Source: Typhlomys cinereus
Taxonomy: Eukaryota > Chordata > Mammalia > Rodentia > Platacanthomyidae
Reading direction: 5' to 3'
Length of the DNA: 64,000 nt
NCBI GenBank assembly: GCA_023101885.1
Contig: JALPQD010000248.1
Span: 707,423 to 771,422 of the forward strand
The first letter of the stretch is position 1; every line of letters starts with the position of its first letter. The notes under the pieces are model-generated. The model worked only from the letters and a program-made list of their open reading frames with translations. It did no database searches and was not told the origin of the DNA. A program made the position numbers and the translations under genes. Shown piece by piece: positions 48,697 through 58,401 of this stretch.

Positions 48697-48870
48697 TTTA
48701 TTTTTATTTTGTGATCTTTTTGAGATAGAGTTACATGTAGCCCAGGCTTCACCCTAATTTGAACTTGCTATGAACTGGAGAATTTTCTTCAACACCTGAT
48801 TCTCTTTCCTCCACCATCCTAAGTGGTGACATTGTAAGGATGTCCAGTGGCACTGAGCTGCATGTTATCG
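48697..48870 (-). repeat. B1-like (7SL-derived) SINE, old
   Basis: TTTGTGATCTTTTTGAGATAG, ATGTAGCCCAGGCTTCACCC and CCTCCACCATCCTAAGTGGT correspond to the inverted B1 blocks 'tttttgagacagggtctc', 'tgtagcccaggctggcc' and 'gcctcccaagtgctgg'. Diverged. Confidence 0.6.
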
Positions 48871-49039
48871 CCTATTTCATTTCCCCATCTCGATTTATGG
48901 CTTACGTTTGTTTAATGTAAGAATCTTGAGGCAATATTCAATACAATGTGTCCATTCCATAGAATTCAGCTCTCCTTTCTGTTTATAATCCCTGTTCACA
49001 CATGAGATAACAGTCTCATAGTATTTTAGCCCACATGCT

Positions 49040-49350
49040 GATTAGTTTTACCTCCATGAGAGGGGTCAGCCTCTCAAGCTGATGAGGACCCTCTCATTGT
49101 GAGCTCTACCAAAGACAGTGGCCAAGTGGTTACCTCAAGTGGATCATCCCCTTTGAACATGCCAGTTTTTCCAGTCAAATCCTTGACCCTGGATGAATAG
49201 AACAGACCAGCCTTGCCAGACAATCTGTCATGCCCAAGTGGTCTGACCATGTCAGTTGCTCTAGCCAAATCTTTAGTTCTAGTCCCATGACTGGACAGAT
49301 CCTTAACTCTGGACTGGCATCATCCAATCATGTCCACCTAGTTCTTTAGC
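49040..49350. repeat. degenerate internally repeated segment, unidentified
   Basis: Related phrases recur: AAATCCTTGACCCTGGAT, AAATCTTTAGTTCTAG, GATCCTTAACTCTGGACTGG, and CAAGTGGTCTGACCATGTC beside CAAGTGGTTACC. This suggests old tandem units of about 60-70 bases. I cannot assign a family. Confidence 0.3.
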
Positions 49351-49437
49351 CCAAGCAAAGTATGAAGGGAAGCAATCAAATAAAGAGGCTTATCTCATGC
49401 GACTTCGAGTTTACATTTTTGCTTATGAACATATGTC

Positions 49438-49790
49438 ACATACTGTGGTTTGAATGTCAATGTCTGCTCATAGTTTACATATTGATGGCTAATCAACAAA
49501 TTAAAAGCCATAGGAAGCAGAGCCTTTGCGAATTGATAAACTCAGGAGGAATGGGATTCCTGAATGGGATTAGTGGCCTTACGTGAGAAAAAAAATAACA
49601 ACAGAATCTAAAAAAAAAATATTTGACTCACACCTTTCCCACAAAACAATGATTGGATTGTTTTTCACTCCTATCTTTTGAGGTCCCAGCAAGAAAATTC
49701 CACATATGAAGAATCAGGACCTTTCAGAGCCATGAAAGTCCTAGCACCTTTATCTTGCCAATTTTGTGATTGTGGAATGTAATCTGTAAC
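49438..49790 (+). mobile_element. MaLR-type LTR (MLT1/MST/MT-like)
   Basis: It begins TACTGTGGTTTGAATGTCAA and contains GCAGAGCCTTTGCGAATTG, AATGGGATTAGTGGCCTTAC, GAATCAGGACC...TAGCACCTTTATCTTGCCAA and TTTGTGATTGTGGAATGTAA. These match successive blocks of MaLR LTRs ('atggtttgaatgt', 'gaatgggattagtgcccttat', 'ggcaccttgatcttgg', 'aactgtgag'). The middle of this LTR is part of the inverted repeat at 49592/50596. Confidence 0.7.
49592..49659 (+). repeat. inverted-repeat arm 1 (68 bp)
   Basis: The reverse complement of 50596-50664 matches base for base except for one extra T next to the A10/T10 run. Arm 1 lies inside the MaLR LTR. Confidence 0.95.
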
Positions 49791-49799
49791 ATGGAATGC

Positions 49800-50030
49800 A
49801 ATTATTATTATACTCCATATTCAGAGTTAACTCTTCTGCAATGGTTTTGGAATTAGTTGACTATACCTTGGACTTTAAAAGTTTCCCATACTGGTGAAAC
49901 TAGGAAGCAAGTATACCTCAACAAGAAGAAGGTTTAAATTAGGTAATATGTAGGAAACTGAACACAGGTCACCACATGGGGCATAAGGGGAGTTTCTGAC
50001 TGGTTATTCTGTTGAAATATGCAAATCAGA
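49800..50030 (+). mobile_element. MaLR-internal-like fragment
   Basis: It directly follows the MaLR LTR on the same strand and is homologous to 46670-46880 (ATGGTTTTGGAATTAG, GGTGAAACTAGGAAGCAAG, GTTTAAATTAGGTAAT, GGGGAGTTTCTGACTGG). Non-coding. Confidence 0.45.
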
Positions 50031-50264
50031 AAAGATTTGAAATGTTGATAGAGAAGCATGTATGTGTGTTTTACCGTCCTAAGAATATGATTTTTAGACT
50101 TGGGTTTTAGTGGCAAGACTTATGAATGTCTGCTGTCTATCGACCATCCAGTTGGTAATCGAATAAGTTAGAGACAGCAGATGAGGAAGTTTATGACTAG
50201 CATTAGATTGCATCCTTTATTGTCTACTTGAAGTCACTTGTCTTTATTGAGACATGGCTACCAT

Positions 50265-50541
50265 CACTAGTCTTTATTTATTTTTGTATGTGCCTGTTCA
50301 TGTCTGTGTGTATTAGAGGACACTGTGGATGCATGTCGAAACCCAAGGGTGTGTTTGGGAATCACCTTGGATTGTTTCTACCTCCTATTTGCTTTGCTTT
50401 GGAGTTTCTTAGGCTCTGCCTTCCAGAATAAGAAGTATGAACTGCCCTCATTTCTGCCGTTTTTACTAGAGATCTGAGATCGGAACTCAGAAGCTTCTGT
50501 TCACAAGGCAGAGGCTTAACCCCTGAACCATCTCTCCAGCG
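50265..50541 (-). mobile_element. tRNA-headed SINE (AT-rich-body subfamily)
   Basis: Inverted: TTTATTTATTTTTGTATGTG, GAATCACCTTGGATTGTTTC, TACCTCCTATTTGCTTTGC, TTAGGCTCTGCCTTCCAGAA, and the head AGGCAGAGGCTTAACCCCTG, AACCATCTCTCCAGCGC. It sits between the two arms of the 49592/50596 inverted repeat. Confidence 0.9.
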
Positions 50542-50595
50542 CAACAGTCTGATCTTACAAAAGGTCATTTCCAATCCTTACATTGGTGTTTTCTA

Positions 50596-50664
50596 AATCC
50601 AATCATTGTTTTGTGGGAAAGGTGTGAGTCAAATAATTTTTTTTTTAGATTCTGTTGTTATTTT
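50596..50664 (-). repeat. inverted-repeat arm 2 (69 bp)
   Basis: Near-perfect inverted copy of 49592-49659, about 940 bp downstream. Only this internal slice of the LTR is present here, not the LTR ends, so it is not a second ordinary LTR insertion. Confidence 0.95.
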
Positions 50665-51242
50665 CTACTATCATCTAAAAGGAAATCTTGAATGTCTAAA
50701 GAACACAGCAAAGGGTTATAAAGAAACAAATAGCCAAATAAAGCTATTAAACTAAAAAGATGCAATCATGAGTAAGTTTTAAGTGTCTTTATCTTAAGGG
50801 CAAATATTCCAAAACTCCAAGAAGTAAGGAAAATAATTAGATTTGTGTATATTTGCATTTGTATTTCATGTTAACCCACACAGAAGAAATTCATTGTAGT
50901 TTGAATAATTTGAGTCACTTCTTGCTACGCATAAAGATGGGAAAAAACTGCAGGGGATGTTCTAATAAAGAAGACCTATTAAGATTTACAGTTCATGAAT
51001 AGGTATCATTATCAAAATGTGCCCCTAAAATGTTAAAATTTGACTTAATGCATCAACACTGATTTTATTTCTTGGAGTCAAAACAGTATAAAGTACCTTT
51101 CTTTCTCTAAGCAACATTTTTAAAAGCATTAATTATAACTTTGATGACAATATGGTTCATTAATAGATGTTTCATGTTCAGTAACTATTTCAGTATTGTA
51201 ACTTGATATATTTCTTATCACAAAACACCCACAGTGTTCTAA
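50665..51242. other. AT-rich non-coding DNA, nothing recognised
   Basis: No gene or repeat recognised. Confidence 0.5.
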
Positions 51243-51420
51243 TGATAGTTTGTGAAAAGGTAGTGTGAGGACAAAGTTGGGGAACTGAGTTTAAGCTCCA
51301 CAATCTACATGTTGGAAGGAACAAACTAACTTCCAAAAGTTGTACTCTGGATTCCAAATGCATGTTGTGGCAAATCTCTCCCTCCACACTCTCTTTCAAA
51401 TAAATAAATAAAATATTTAA
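51243..51420 (+). repeat. B4/RSINE1-like SINE
   Basis: GGGGAACTGAGTTTAAGCTC, GGAAGGAACAAACTAACTTCC, AAGTTGTACTCTGGATTCC and an AAATAAATAAATAAAATATTT tail follow the RSINE1/B4 layout. The head is truncated. Confidence 0.65.
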
Positions 51421-52049
51421 AGGCAGAATTGAGTAGGAAAAAGTTACAAATTACTGACCTGATCTAAATTTTTAAAAATGTTGATGGATGATTTCAAAGA
51501 GCTTTGTTTTCATCTTTTCTACATTTTTTTGGTTTCTTTACAGCACATCAAGGTCATTGAAACGTTTCTCATTGGTTATGCTGGTATGTGTGTGCCAGTT
51601 TGAGCTCATTATAGATTCCCTCATGCTGAATTTCAAATCACACTGGTCTGTTGATGATTGACTAACCTCCCAATAGGCAAGCCAGACAAAAGGTATCAAA
51701 TTTATTTCAATGTTGCGGTTCACTGATGACAAATTTTTCTTACCATCTGTTTGGGTGTTTGATTAAAACACTCCATGAGCCCATCTGTTTCTGGCTGATA
51801 GGGATTTTTTTTTTTTTTTTGCAAAGGGGAACTCTTGGTGTGTTTGCATACCTCATTTAACAGAATAGACACAATCGGGGTCTTGAGTTGTTGAATTTTC
51901 TAGGAGTAAATGCACTAACTGATTGACTTTATTACTCCATGTATCAGTAGTCAGTTGTGAAAGTCTAAGTCCACACCAAAGTAATATATACTCAGACTAA
52001 AGATTTGCAAATGAACAGCAAGTACATATTAGACAGTTGGTGCTTAACA
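51421..52049. other. non-coding DNA, unassigned
   Basis: No gene recognised. The 51530-51970 segment has a slightly repeat-like character but no family could be assigned. It includes a T15-type run near 51810. Confidence 0.4.
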
Positions 52050-52960
52050 AACTACCATGGTTTACTTCTTAGGATATTTTGGCTTGAAGTTCCTTTCAGG
52101 AATAGGGACCTGCCTACTGAGATTCACCAGCTGCCTTTGTATGGTTTGGGATTTGCTCATCATTGGAAGAGCCCCATGTGTTCTCTTCTATCACTTGCTA
52201 ATGAGGGATGATGGAGATCGGCATATACAGTGTCGGTAGCCACAGCTGTTGTAAGTTCATGATTGTCATGACCCTGTCTTACTTAGAATATGCTGTTGTA
52301 TAGTCTTTCTCCATAAATTTCTGGGCATTACTTTTTTTCTCGCCCCTTTTCTGCAGTGATCTCTGAGTCTTTAAAGATTGGGAACTCAACTGTTACCTCT
52401 TCTACATATCTTTCACAACCATGGATCTCTGCCTTCACCTCTAAGGAACAGCTGAGGGAGGCCTTTCGTTGTCTGTAGGCATAAAATACATATGAAGAAG
52501 ATGGATGGATACTATGTCAGTTTAGCTAACACATAATAATTCCCTCTCTATGAACTGAGAACTGTTCAGTCATGTGTTGTTTTTTTTTTTACTGGTTTAA
52601 CAGTGCTATGCACAAATTCCCTTTTGTTATATAAACTGCAAATAAGAGAGTACTTGCTTAACACCATTAACAACCATACCACTATTGCACCAGCAGAGAT
52701 ACCTTGTCCAGAAAGTTAATATTAATGCTTATAGAGACCACAGCTGGGTATGACTGCCTCTGCCTTCACTAATTCCCTCCATAATACCTTCTAATAAAAT
52801 GAAATCTAGTTAGTGGAAAGAAAGGGTCCAGTTCAGCTCTAGCTTGAATTCTCTGTAATTTCCAATGAAGGTGTACCTTATTTTCAGTAACATATTCTTA
52901 TAAGCAGTTCACATGGGCAATGAATAATTCCTGTCATAATGTACTATGTCCCATGTAGAA
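52050..52960 (-). mobile_element. old (Lx-like) L1 3' UTR
   Basis: Read as antisense L1 3' UTR: GTAGCCACAGCTGTTGTAAG with TTCATGATTGTCATGACCC, ACTCAACTGTTACCTCTTC, CATGGATCTCTGCCTTCACC, CCACTATTGCACCAGCAGAG, GACCACAGCTGGGTATGACT and GTTCAGCTCTAGCTTGAATT. All appear in the order I know from old rodent L1 (Lx) 3' UTRs. It is clearly older than the L1 copies with the ACCGGTGTACC end. Borders are approximate and no coding sequence is left. Confidence 0.6.
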
Positions 52961-53189
52961 CCACATGCCAAATAAATAACCCTCTCTCCAAGATGAGCTA
53001 TTTTGGATGCCTTTTTTCTTCTACTGGATGTTTATGGCTGTAGAGAAAGTACTGGACTTTCTCATTACACTTGAACTTTCACTCAGGTTGGACTGCTTGG
53101 GTAGGTTGCAAGAGGTGCATTTAGTGACTAACTGCTTGCCCTGATCCTTCAGCCACATGTATGTAGCAGTATCTGGGATGCCCCCACCT
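52961..53189. other. non-coding DNA, unassigned
   Basis: It lies between an old L1 3' UTR and a MaLR LTR and may belong to either. Confidence 0.4.
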
Positions 53190-53462
53190 GTTATAGAAGA
53201 GGACAAGAAATATAGAGCAGAAACACTGAAACAGGGCTACAGGCAAAAGCAGGAGGCCAATTTGGGTTACTGAAGCCATCTGGAGGCAGAAGGAACAAGA
53301 TATGGTGGAGAAGCAGAGCCAGACTGTCAAACCTCAAGACCCAACATTCTCTGTCAAGGATCTATATCTTAAAGGTGCCAAATTCTTGGCAAATGCTGCC
53401 ACTAATTAAAGATTCAAGCAGTTGAGCCTGTGGGGAAATACTCACCTTCAAACCATGAGAGA
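53190..53462 (-). mobile_element. MaLR-type LTR (ORR1/MT-like), partial
   Basis: On the minus strand it starts CTCATGGTTTGAAGGTGAG, CCCCACAGGCTCAACTGCTT, GAATCTTTAATTAGTGGC and continues CTGGCTCTGCTTCTCCACC. This corresponds to the ORR1/MT pattern 'atggtttgaatgagaatggcccccataggctca...cttggtcaccaggagtggc'. The 3' border (left) is unclear. Confidence 0.65.
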
Positions 53463-53530
53463 TTCACAGGAAATATAGGGAAGCAGAGCCTCAGCATTAC
53501 CAACTTCTTAGTCATTAGAAGTGTGTGACA

Positions 53531-53738
53531 GGGGCCAGAGAGATGGCTCAGGGGCTAAACCTCTGCCTTGCAGGTGGAAGGTCCTGAGTTCGGATCCTAG
53601 ACCCTCCGAATAGATGCCGGGTGGAAGCAGGGCGGCCTGTGCTTCTGGTCCTGGTAGGGCGGAGCCTGTGAATCCTGGGGAAAAATAAACAAGGAGGAGG
53701 TTGAGGCATCCATGGTGGTTCCCGAATTCACCTGTGGT

Positions 53739-53779
<41 letters not shown>

Positions 53780-53830
53780 ACACACACGTGCACACATGCA
53801 CAATTGAATAAATAAAAAAACTTAAAAAAA
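53531..53830 (+). mobile_element. young tRNA-headed SINE (GC-rich-body subfamily)
   Basis: A complete, well-preserved copy. Head GGGCCAGAGAGATGGCTCAG, B box GTCCTGAGTTCGGATCC; body GCAGGGCGGCCTGTGCTTC, TAGGGCGGAGCCTGTGAATC, AACAAGGAGGAGGTTGAGGC, CATGGTGGTTCCCGAATTC; long CA tract and an AATAAATAAAAAAAC tail. It is flanked by a perfect 14-bp duplication (53517-53530 and 53831-53844). This is the best representative of the subfamily and suggests recent activity. The 97- and 68-codon antisense frames are artefacts. Confidence 0.96.
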
Positions 53831-53844
53831 AGAAGTGTGTGACA

Positions 53845-54170
53845 ATATTTGCTGAATTACAGAAAGAATCATAGGTTGGGATTCATTTCAGAATAAAATG
53901 GCAATAACATTATTTACATTGTGAAATCCAGTAATCCTGCAAGACTGGAACATGAAGAGTTTGTCTCATTCTCTTCAATAAGTCAGAAATGTACAGGTGA
54001 CGACCTAAATTTCATATTTAACTGTCAAGAAAAGATAAAGGATATTAATAAATATAGGCATCTTTCAATTTATCCACTGAAAATTTCCCTTCCCATAGAT
54101 TATTTGAAGCAATTGAAGAAATTGGAATACGATAATTAGGCAGAGTTTTTCACTGATACTACTTATTGTT
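53845..54170. other. non-coding DNA, nothing recognised
   Basis: A 72-codon frame (53921-54139) is present, but I recognise no homology. Confidence 0.4.
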
Positions 54171-54498
54171 TGTAGGAAGAACGAACCAGGCAGGCCTGTA
54201 TTGCCTGTATGGGCCATGCAGGTGCAAATACAACTTCCCCAAACTAGAACCTGCTGCCATGTCTGGTGCTGACATCAAACTGCCTGACTAACATGGACAG
54301 GACAACGCAGCAAAAGCTCATACTGGAACTTATAGGATGTTGGGTAGGGATATATAAGCAGCCCAATATTTGGAATAAATGAGCTGCAAGCCTGCGAGCC
54401 TGCTTTGCCACTCGCCTGACTTCTAGAGTCTGTGACATTGACTTTGTGCTTTCTTATCCACGCCCCTAAGGGTCTCCGTGGGTCCCTGAGATTATATC
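54171..54498 (+). mobile_element. 5' LTR of an ERVK-like provirus
   Basis: Probably starts TGTAGGAAGAAC at 54171 and ends just before the primer-binding site at 54499, about 328 bp. A TATATAAGCA box (54351-54360) and AATAAA (54374-54379) mark U3/R. The R-U5 part ends ...GGGTCCCTGAGATTATATC, typical of short class II LTRs. The terminal CA has decayed. I found no matching 3' LTR in the window. Confidence 0.8.
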
Positions 54499-54516
54499 TG
54501 GTGCCCAACATGGGGC
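54499..54516 (+). promoter_or_regulatory. retroviral primer-binding site, tRNA-Lys(1,2) type
   Basis: TGGTGCCCAACATGGGGC differs from the tRNA-Lys1,2 binding site TGGCGCCCAACGTGGGGC at two positions, and both differences are CpG transitions. This is the site where a tRNA primes minus-strand DNA synthesis, and it fixes the LTR/leader border and the plus orientation. Confidence 0.9.
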
Positions 54517-54517
54517 C

Positions 54518-55930
54518 TGGCTCCCCTGACATGCCACCAGTTAGTGGCATCCGGTGGAGCTCTGGCCTCCCCCAGCCATTCCACCAGTGGCGTGGGATGG
54601 AGCTCTGCCCCCCCCCCAACCATGGGTAGCTTCGGGTAGAGTCCTGGCTCCTCCGATGCCTCCGGGTGCAGCACTGACCTCACAATCAGTCACTGAGTTT
54701 ATATGGTGCTTGGCAGAACTCTTCTGAGCCATGCATCCTTTCTCCAAGTCCAGGTCTATTAAACTGAAGCCAAAAGAGAGATTTCCCCATTCTGCGTCCA
54801 GGGACTAACTGGAAAATGTGAATGTTTAGTCCTACTAACCTGAAAGAAGTCAAATTAGAATATTTTGTTCTCAGACATGGCCTATGTGCAACTTAGGTGA
54901 TAAAAGATGGCCCCAGAAGATCTTTATAATACTATCCTCCAACTAGACAAAGAAATGGCAAGAGACTACAGAGATCTGTACCAAAAGTATCAGCTAGTAG
55001 CTCAGGAAAAGCTTTGTCTCCCAATAGAAATGCCCTCAAGACTAAGGTGGAACAGGAATTTCATCTAGCTTCCATGTCAGCCAAACTCCCATCTGGAGGA
55101 CAGGGTCCTCATCTGTCAGGGGGAAATGACCCCATCTGGAGCACAGGGTCCTCATCTGCAAAGGAGAGATTGGAGGGCTGTGATTAAGTAGTCCACCATC
55201 AGGAAACTTTTGTTTCTGTCTCAGAGGTGGAATCCTTTGTTTCTGTTTGTCCCTTCTTTTTGTTCTGTGTTGTCTTATGGCACCGCTGACAGATGAAATG
55301 GGACAGACACAGATGACCCCTTTAACTTATTTTTGGACCATTTTAAGAACTTTAAAAATAAGGCAAGTGACCTAAGACTTAATGTGAAGAAAGAGAAATG
55401 AGAAAGAACCAGGAAACAAAGAAATCAAAACTTGACATTTGCCTAAGAGGATATATAGAATACTAACAGGCACGCCCAAGCAGACCAACTCAGGACCCCT
55501 TCTGACAGGGAAAGATGGTAAAGATGCTTTGAATATGACCACACTGGGCATTTTAAGCCTGCTCTTAGGACAGGAAGCTTTCAAATGGCCTATGTTCCAA
55601 CTATGGGAATCTCCACTGGAGGAAGGATTGCCCCCTGAACCTCAGGGGCCAAGGATTGAGCCTTCTGCTGGGCAGCAATGAAATGGCCTGAAGCTCTTAG
55701 CTTCCCTCTGAGGGGAAAAGAAGTTTGCTGCCGATATCCAGCAAAAGAAAGCCCAAAATGCCATGTTGAACATCTCATGAAAACCTTGGGTTTAACATGC
55801 AAATGGGAAGCGTCTTTGTTTCTGTTAATAGACAAGGGAGCACAAAATTTAAGTACTTAACTTCTTTCCTAGGCTTTTGTCAACCTTTGATTTTACTAGA
55901 ATGTTTAGGTTCAGAGAGATGACAGGTTCA
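54518..55930 (+). pseudogene. ERVK-like leader and gag/protease remnant
   Basis: Downstream of the primer-binding site comes a GC-rich leader with degenerate repeats around GTGGAGCTCTGGC (54540-54640). A short frame follows (ATG at 54907, about 53 codons), helical and charged, in gag position. A longer frame at 55439-55681 ends in a stop. The frame at 55678-55860 contains LLIDKGA (about 55822-55842), which fits the retroviral protease active-site motif LLDTGA with the catalytic Asp kept and Thr changed to Lys. Similarity stops at about 55930, so pol, env and the 3' LTR are missing. Several stops interrupt the frames and the copy is non-functional. Confidence 0.7.
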
Positions 55931-58101
55931 TCAGTCACTCACAATGTTCCATCATGACAGATTGCATACTGTGGGGGGAAATTATTGTTATTATATCCAC
56001 TTTTTATATACTCATGTGATGGTTCAGAAGAGAGAGAAGTGTTTTCTAGCACAGAAATGAAGGAAACATGCCTAGGGATGGAGACAAAATTTAGGTCTAT
56101 CCTTTAGGTTTTACCCAAAACTGAAATGTAGTTACTTTCTCCTGTCTATTGTCCAATCTTGAAAATTACCTCCTCATACTTTCTCTGACAGTTCTGCCTT
56201 CTGCATGTACTTCAATTCAGAACTTATGAGACACTGAATCACACATTTATGACATATGTCTTCAGAAATGTGATTTTAAGCACCATTCCATACTTATGCC
56301 CTAACTCTAAATCACTGCATAAATTAAAGACCAGAGTAGATCAAATTCATTGAGAAGTAGACATTGTAGGAATCTGTATACCTGCATGAAGATCTTGATG
56401 TAGAAACAGAGTCAGCAGGAATCTTTATTAGATCAATTTTAGCTAAAATTTTTGAAGAGAACATTATTATAAATTCGCCCTTACAATATTGTAAAATATA
56501 TCTTATAGTTTATATTTGAAACATATACAACATAATATTACTGGATATGTGTAGACACCTGTTTACTTAACCATGTTAAGATGCTCTTGGTTAGATATTT
56601 AGGATGTAACTGTAACAACATAAATGAACTCATTCAATATACTATCATTATCATAGGTGAATGTATAAAATGGTCACATATTCAGGAAAATGAAAAAAAA
56701 TTGTCCCTAGATCAATTGAACAAGACTAAAATGAGATATATGTTGGGATATGATTCTAAAGAAGAAATTCAAATATAAAGGGAAGATTGAGAATAAATTA
56801 TATGAAAATATATGCTTAGGTAAGTTCTAAATATGAGAAGAACTTAAAGTTTAGAGCAATGAGTGTGGGGACTGCAGTTGGAAGAGATGTTCGGATGTTT
56901 CAGAATGAAGGCATTCAAATGGGGATGAAACTGTGGGAATTACAGTGGAGAGTCAGAGAATACAGTGGAGAAAAGAAAGCTTAGAAACTTGAATATGTTG
57001 TACAGTAAGCATTGCAGCTATTGCTCATGTTGCCCCTGTGACCGCAGGATCCAAATATAATGTAGAGATACAATTTTGAGTATACAGGCTTCTATAATCA
57101 TGGAGCTTATGGGATAGCTATGAAATTAAAGCATTGTCTTGATAATTTCTGTATGTTATAATGATCCTAAAAACAGAAAAATTTGTTAAGAGTCATACAA
57201 ACATTCATGGAACATGAAGGAAAGGAAGTCAATTGGCAATTTTAAATTCTGAAATTTAAATGCTGGAAATAAATAAATGAAGTCTAAGGACTGCCAAAAC
57301 AAGTTTGAAGTAATAATGCATTCCTTTAAATGACCATCCCTAAAGGTATCTACTGCAAGAATACATGTGCCCACTCTGCCTTGGGTTGTTGGAGGTGCCA
57401 CATTGCCACTGGTTTTCAAAGAAAAGAATAAATACTTCCATATTTATATGAAATACTTACTCTTTCACTAAAAATACATAAAAATTTGAAATAAAAAGGT
57501 AAACATAAATTATAAATGATCACAAAAAAGATTGTACTGAAACCTAAAAAATTTTGTGTTCAGTATTTAAAATTCTACAATTATTATAATTCTTTTACAA
57601 AGGGTGGAACACTGAAATTTTAATCAGTACTATGACTTCTTGCCCACATGAAAAGAGTCAAATGAAAATTCAAGAGCCAAAATGATTATAATTGAAATTG
57701 AACTGTGCCCACATAGTTTTCATGATACATTAAACCAAGCTGATGTAAAATTGCCAAGAATTTGCAGTAAATAAAAATTTATTTTTAAAGCATAGATAGT
57801 TAAACAATGTAAGGTTAACAAAAAAATCAGGAAACTGAATTAGGATCTGGTGAAGAGTTCAAATATAAGTGTTATGGAGTCAAAGAAAGAGAAAAAATGC
57901 CATTGTAGCTAAATACTTAATCATTGACAAATTTATAGCATTCAAAGTTATGCATCAAGTTAAATAAATATGAAACAAGATTGGATGTATGTAAGGCATA
58001 CATCCATACATCCATACAACATACATCCATAGGTAAGTAATATAAACAATAAATAGGTAATTAATATAAGGAGAAAATGACATACTTTTTCTTAAGCTTC
58101 A
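55931..58101. other. AT-rich non-coding DNA, nothing recognised
   Basis: No gene recognised. ACATCCAT units are tandemly repeated near 57995-58030. Confidence 0.5.
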
Positions 58102-58115
58102 AGAAGAAAGAAGTT

Positions 58116-58327
58116 AGGCTGGAGAGATAGCTCAGGCGTTAAGACTTTCAAAAGGTCCTGAGTTGAGATGCCACGTCCCACAGAAAAATTCCAAGTGGCC
58201 TCCACTTCTAGCATAGGAGGTAGAGGCTGGGAAATTCCAAAGCAAAGCAAAAAGGAGTAAGAACAATTCAGGATGATTCCCAAAGTCACACTTAATCCTC
58301 CAAAGGGACACACAGTACACTTTGATA

Positions 58328-58360
<33 letters not shown>

Positions 58361-58387
58361 TAATAAATAAATAAAGTTTTTTAAAAA
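58116..58387 (+). mobile_element. tRNA-headed SINE (AT-rich-body subfamily)
   Basis: Head GGCTGGAGAGATAGCTCAGG, B box GTCCTGAGTTGAGATGCC; body AGAGGCTGGGAAATTCC, AACAATTCAGGATGATTCCC, CACA tract and TAATAAATAAATAAAG tail. A 14-bp duplication with one mismatch flanks it (58102-58115 and 58388-58401). Confidence 0.93.
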
Positions 58388-58401
58388 AGAAGAAAGAGGT
58401 T

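Noticed and set aside
54275..54747. Overlapping minus-strand frames of 63-114 codons with Gly/Pro-rich sequence
   Set aside because: They are antisense readings of the ERV LTR and GC-rich leader, and the primer site and LTR signals are on the plus strand.
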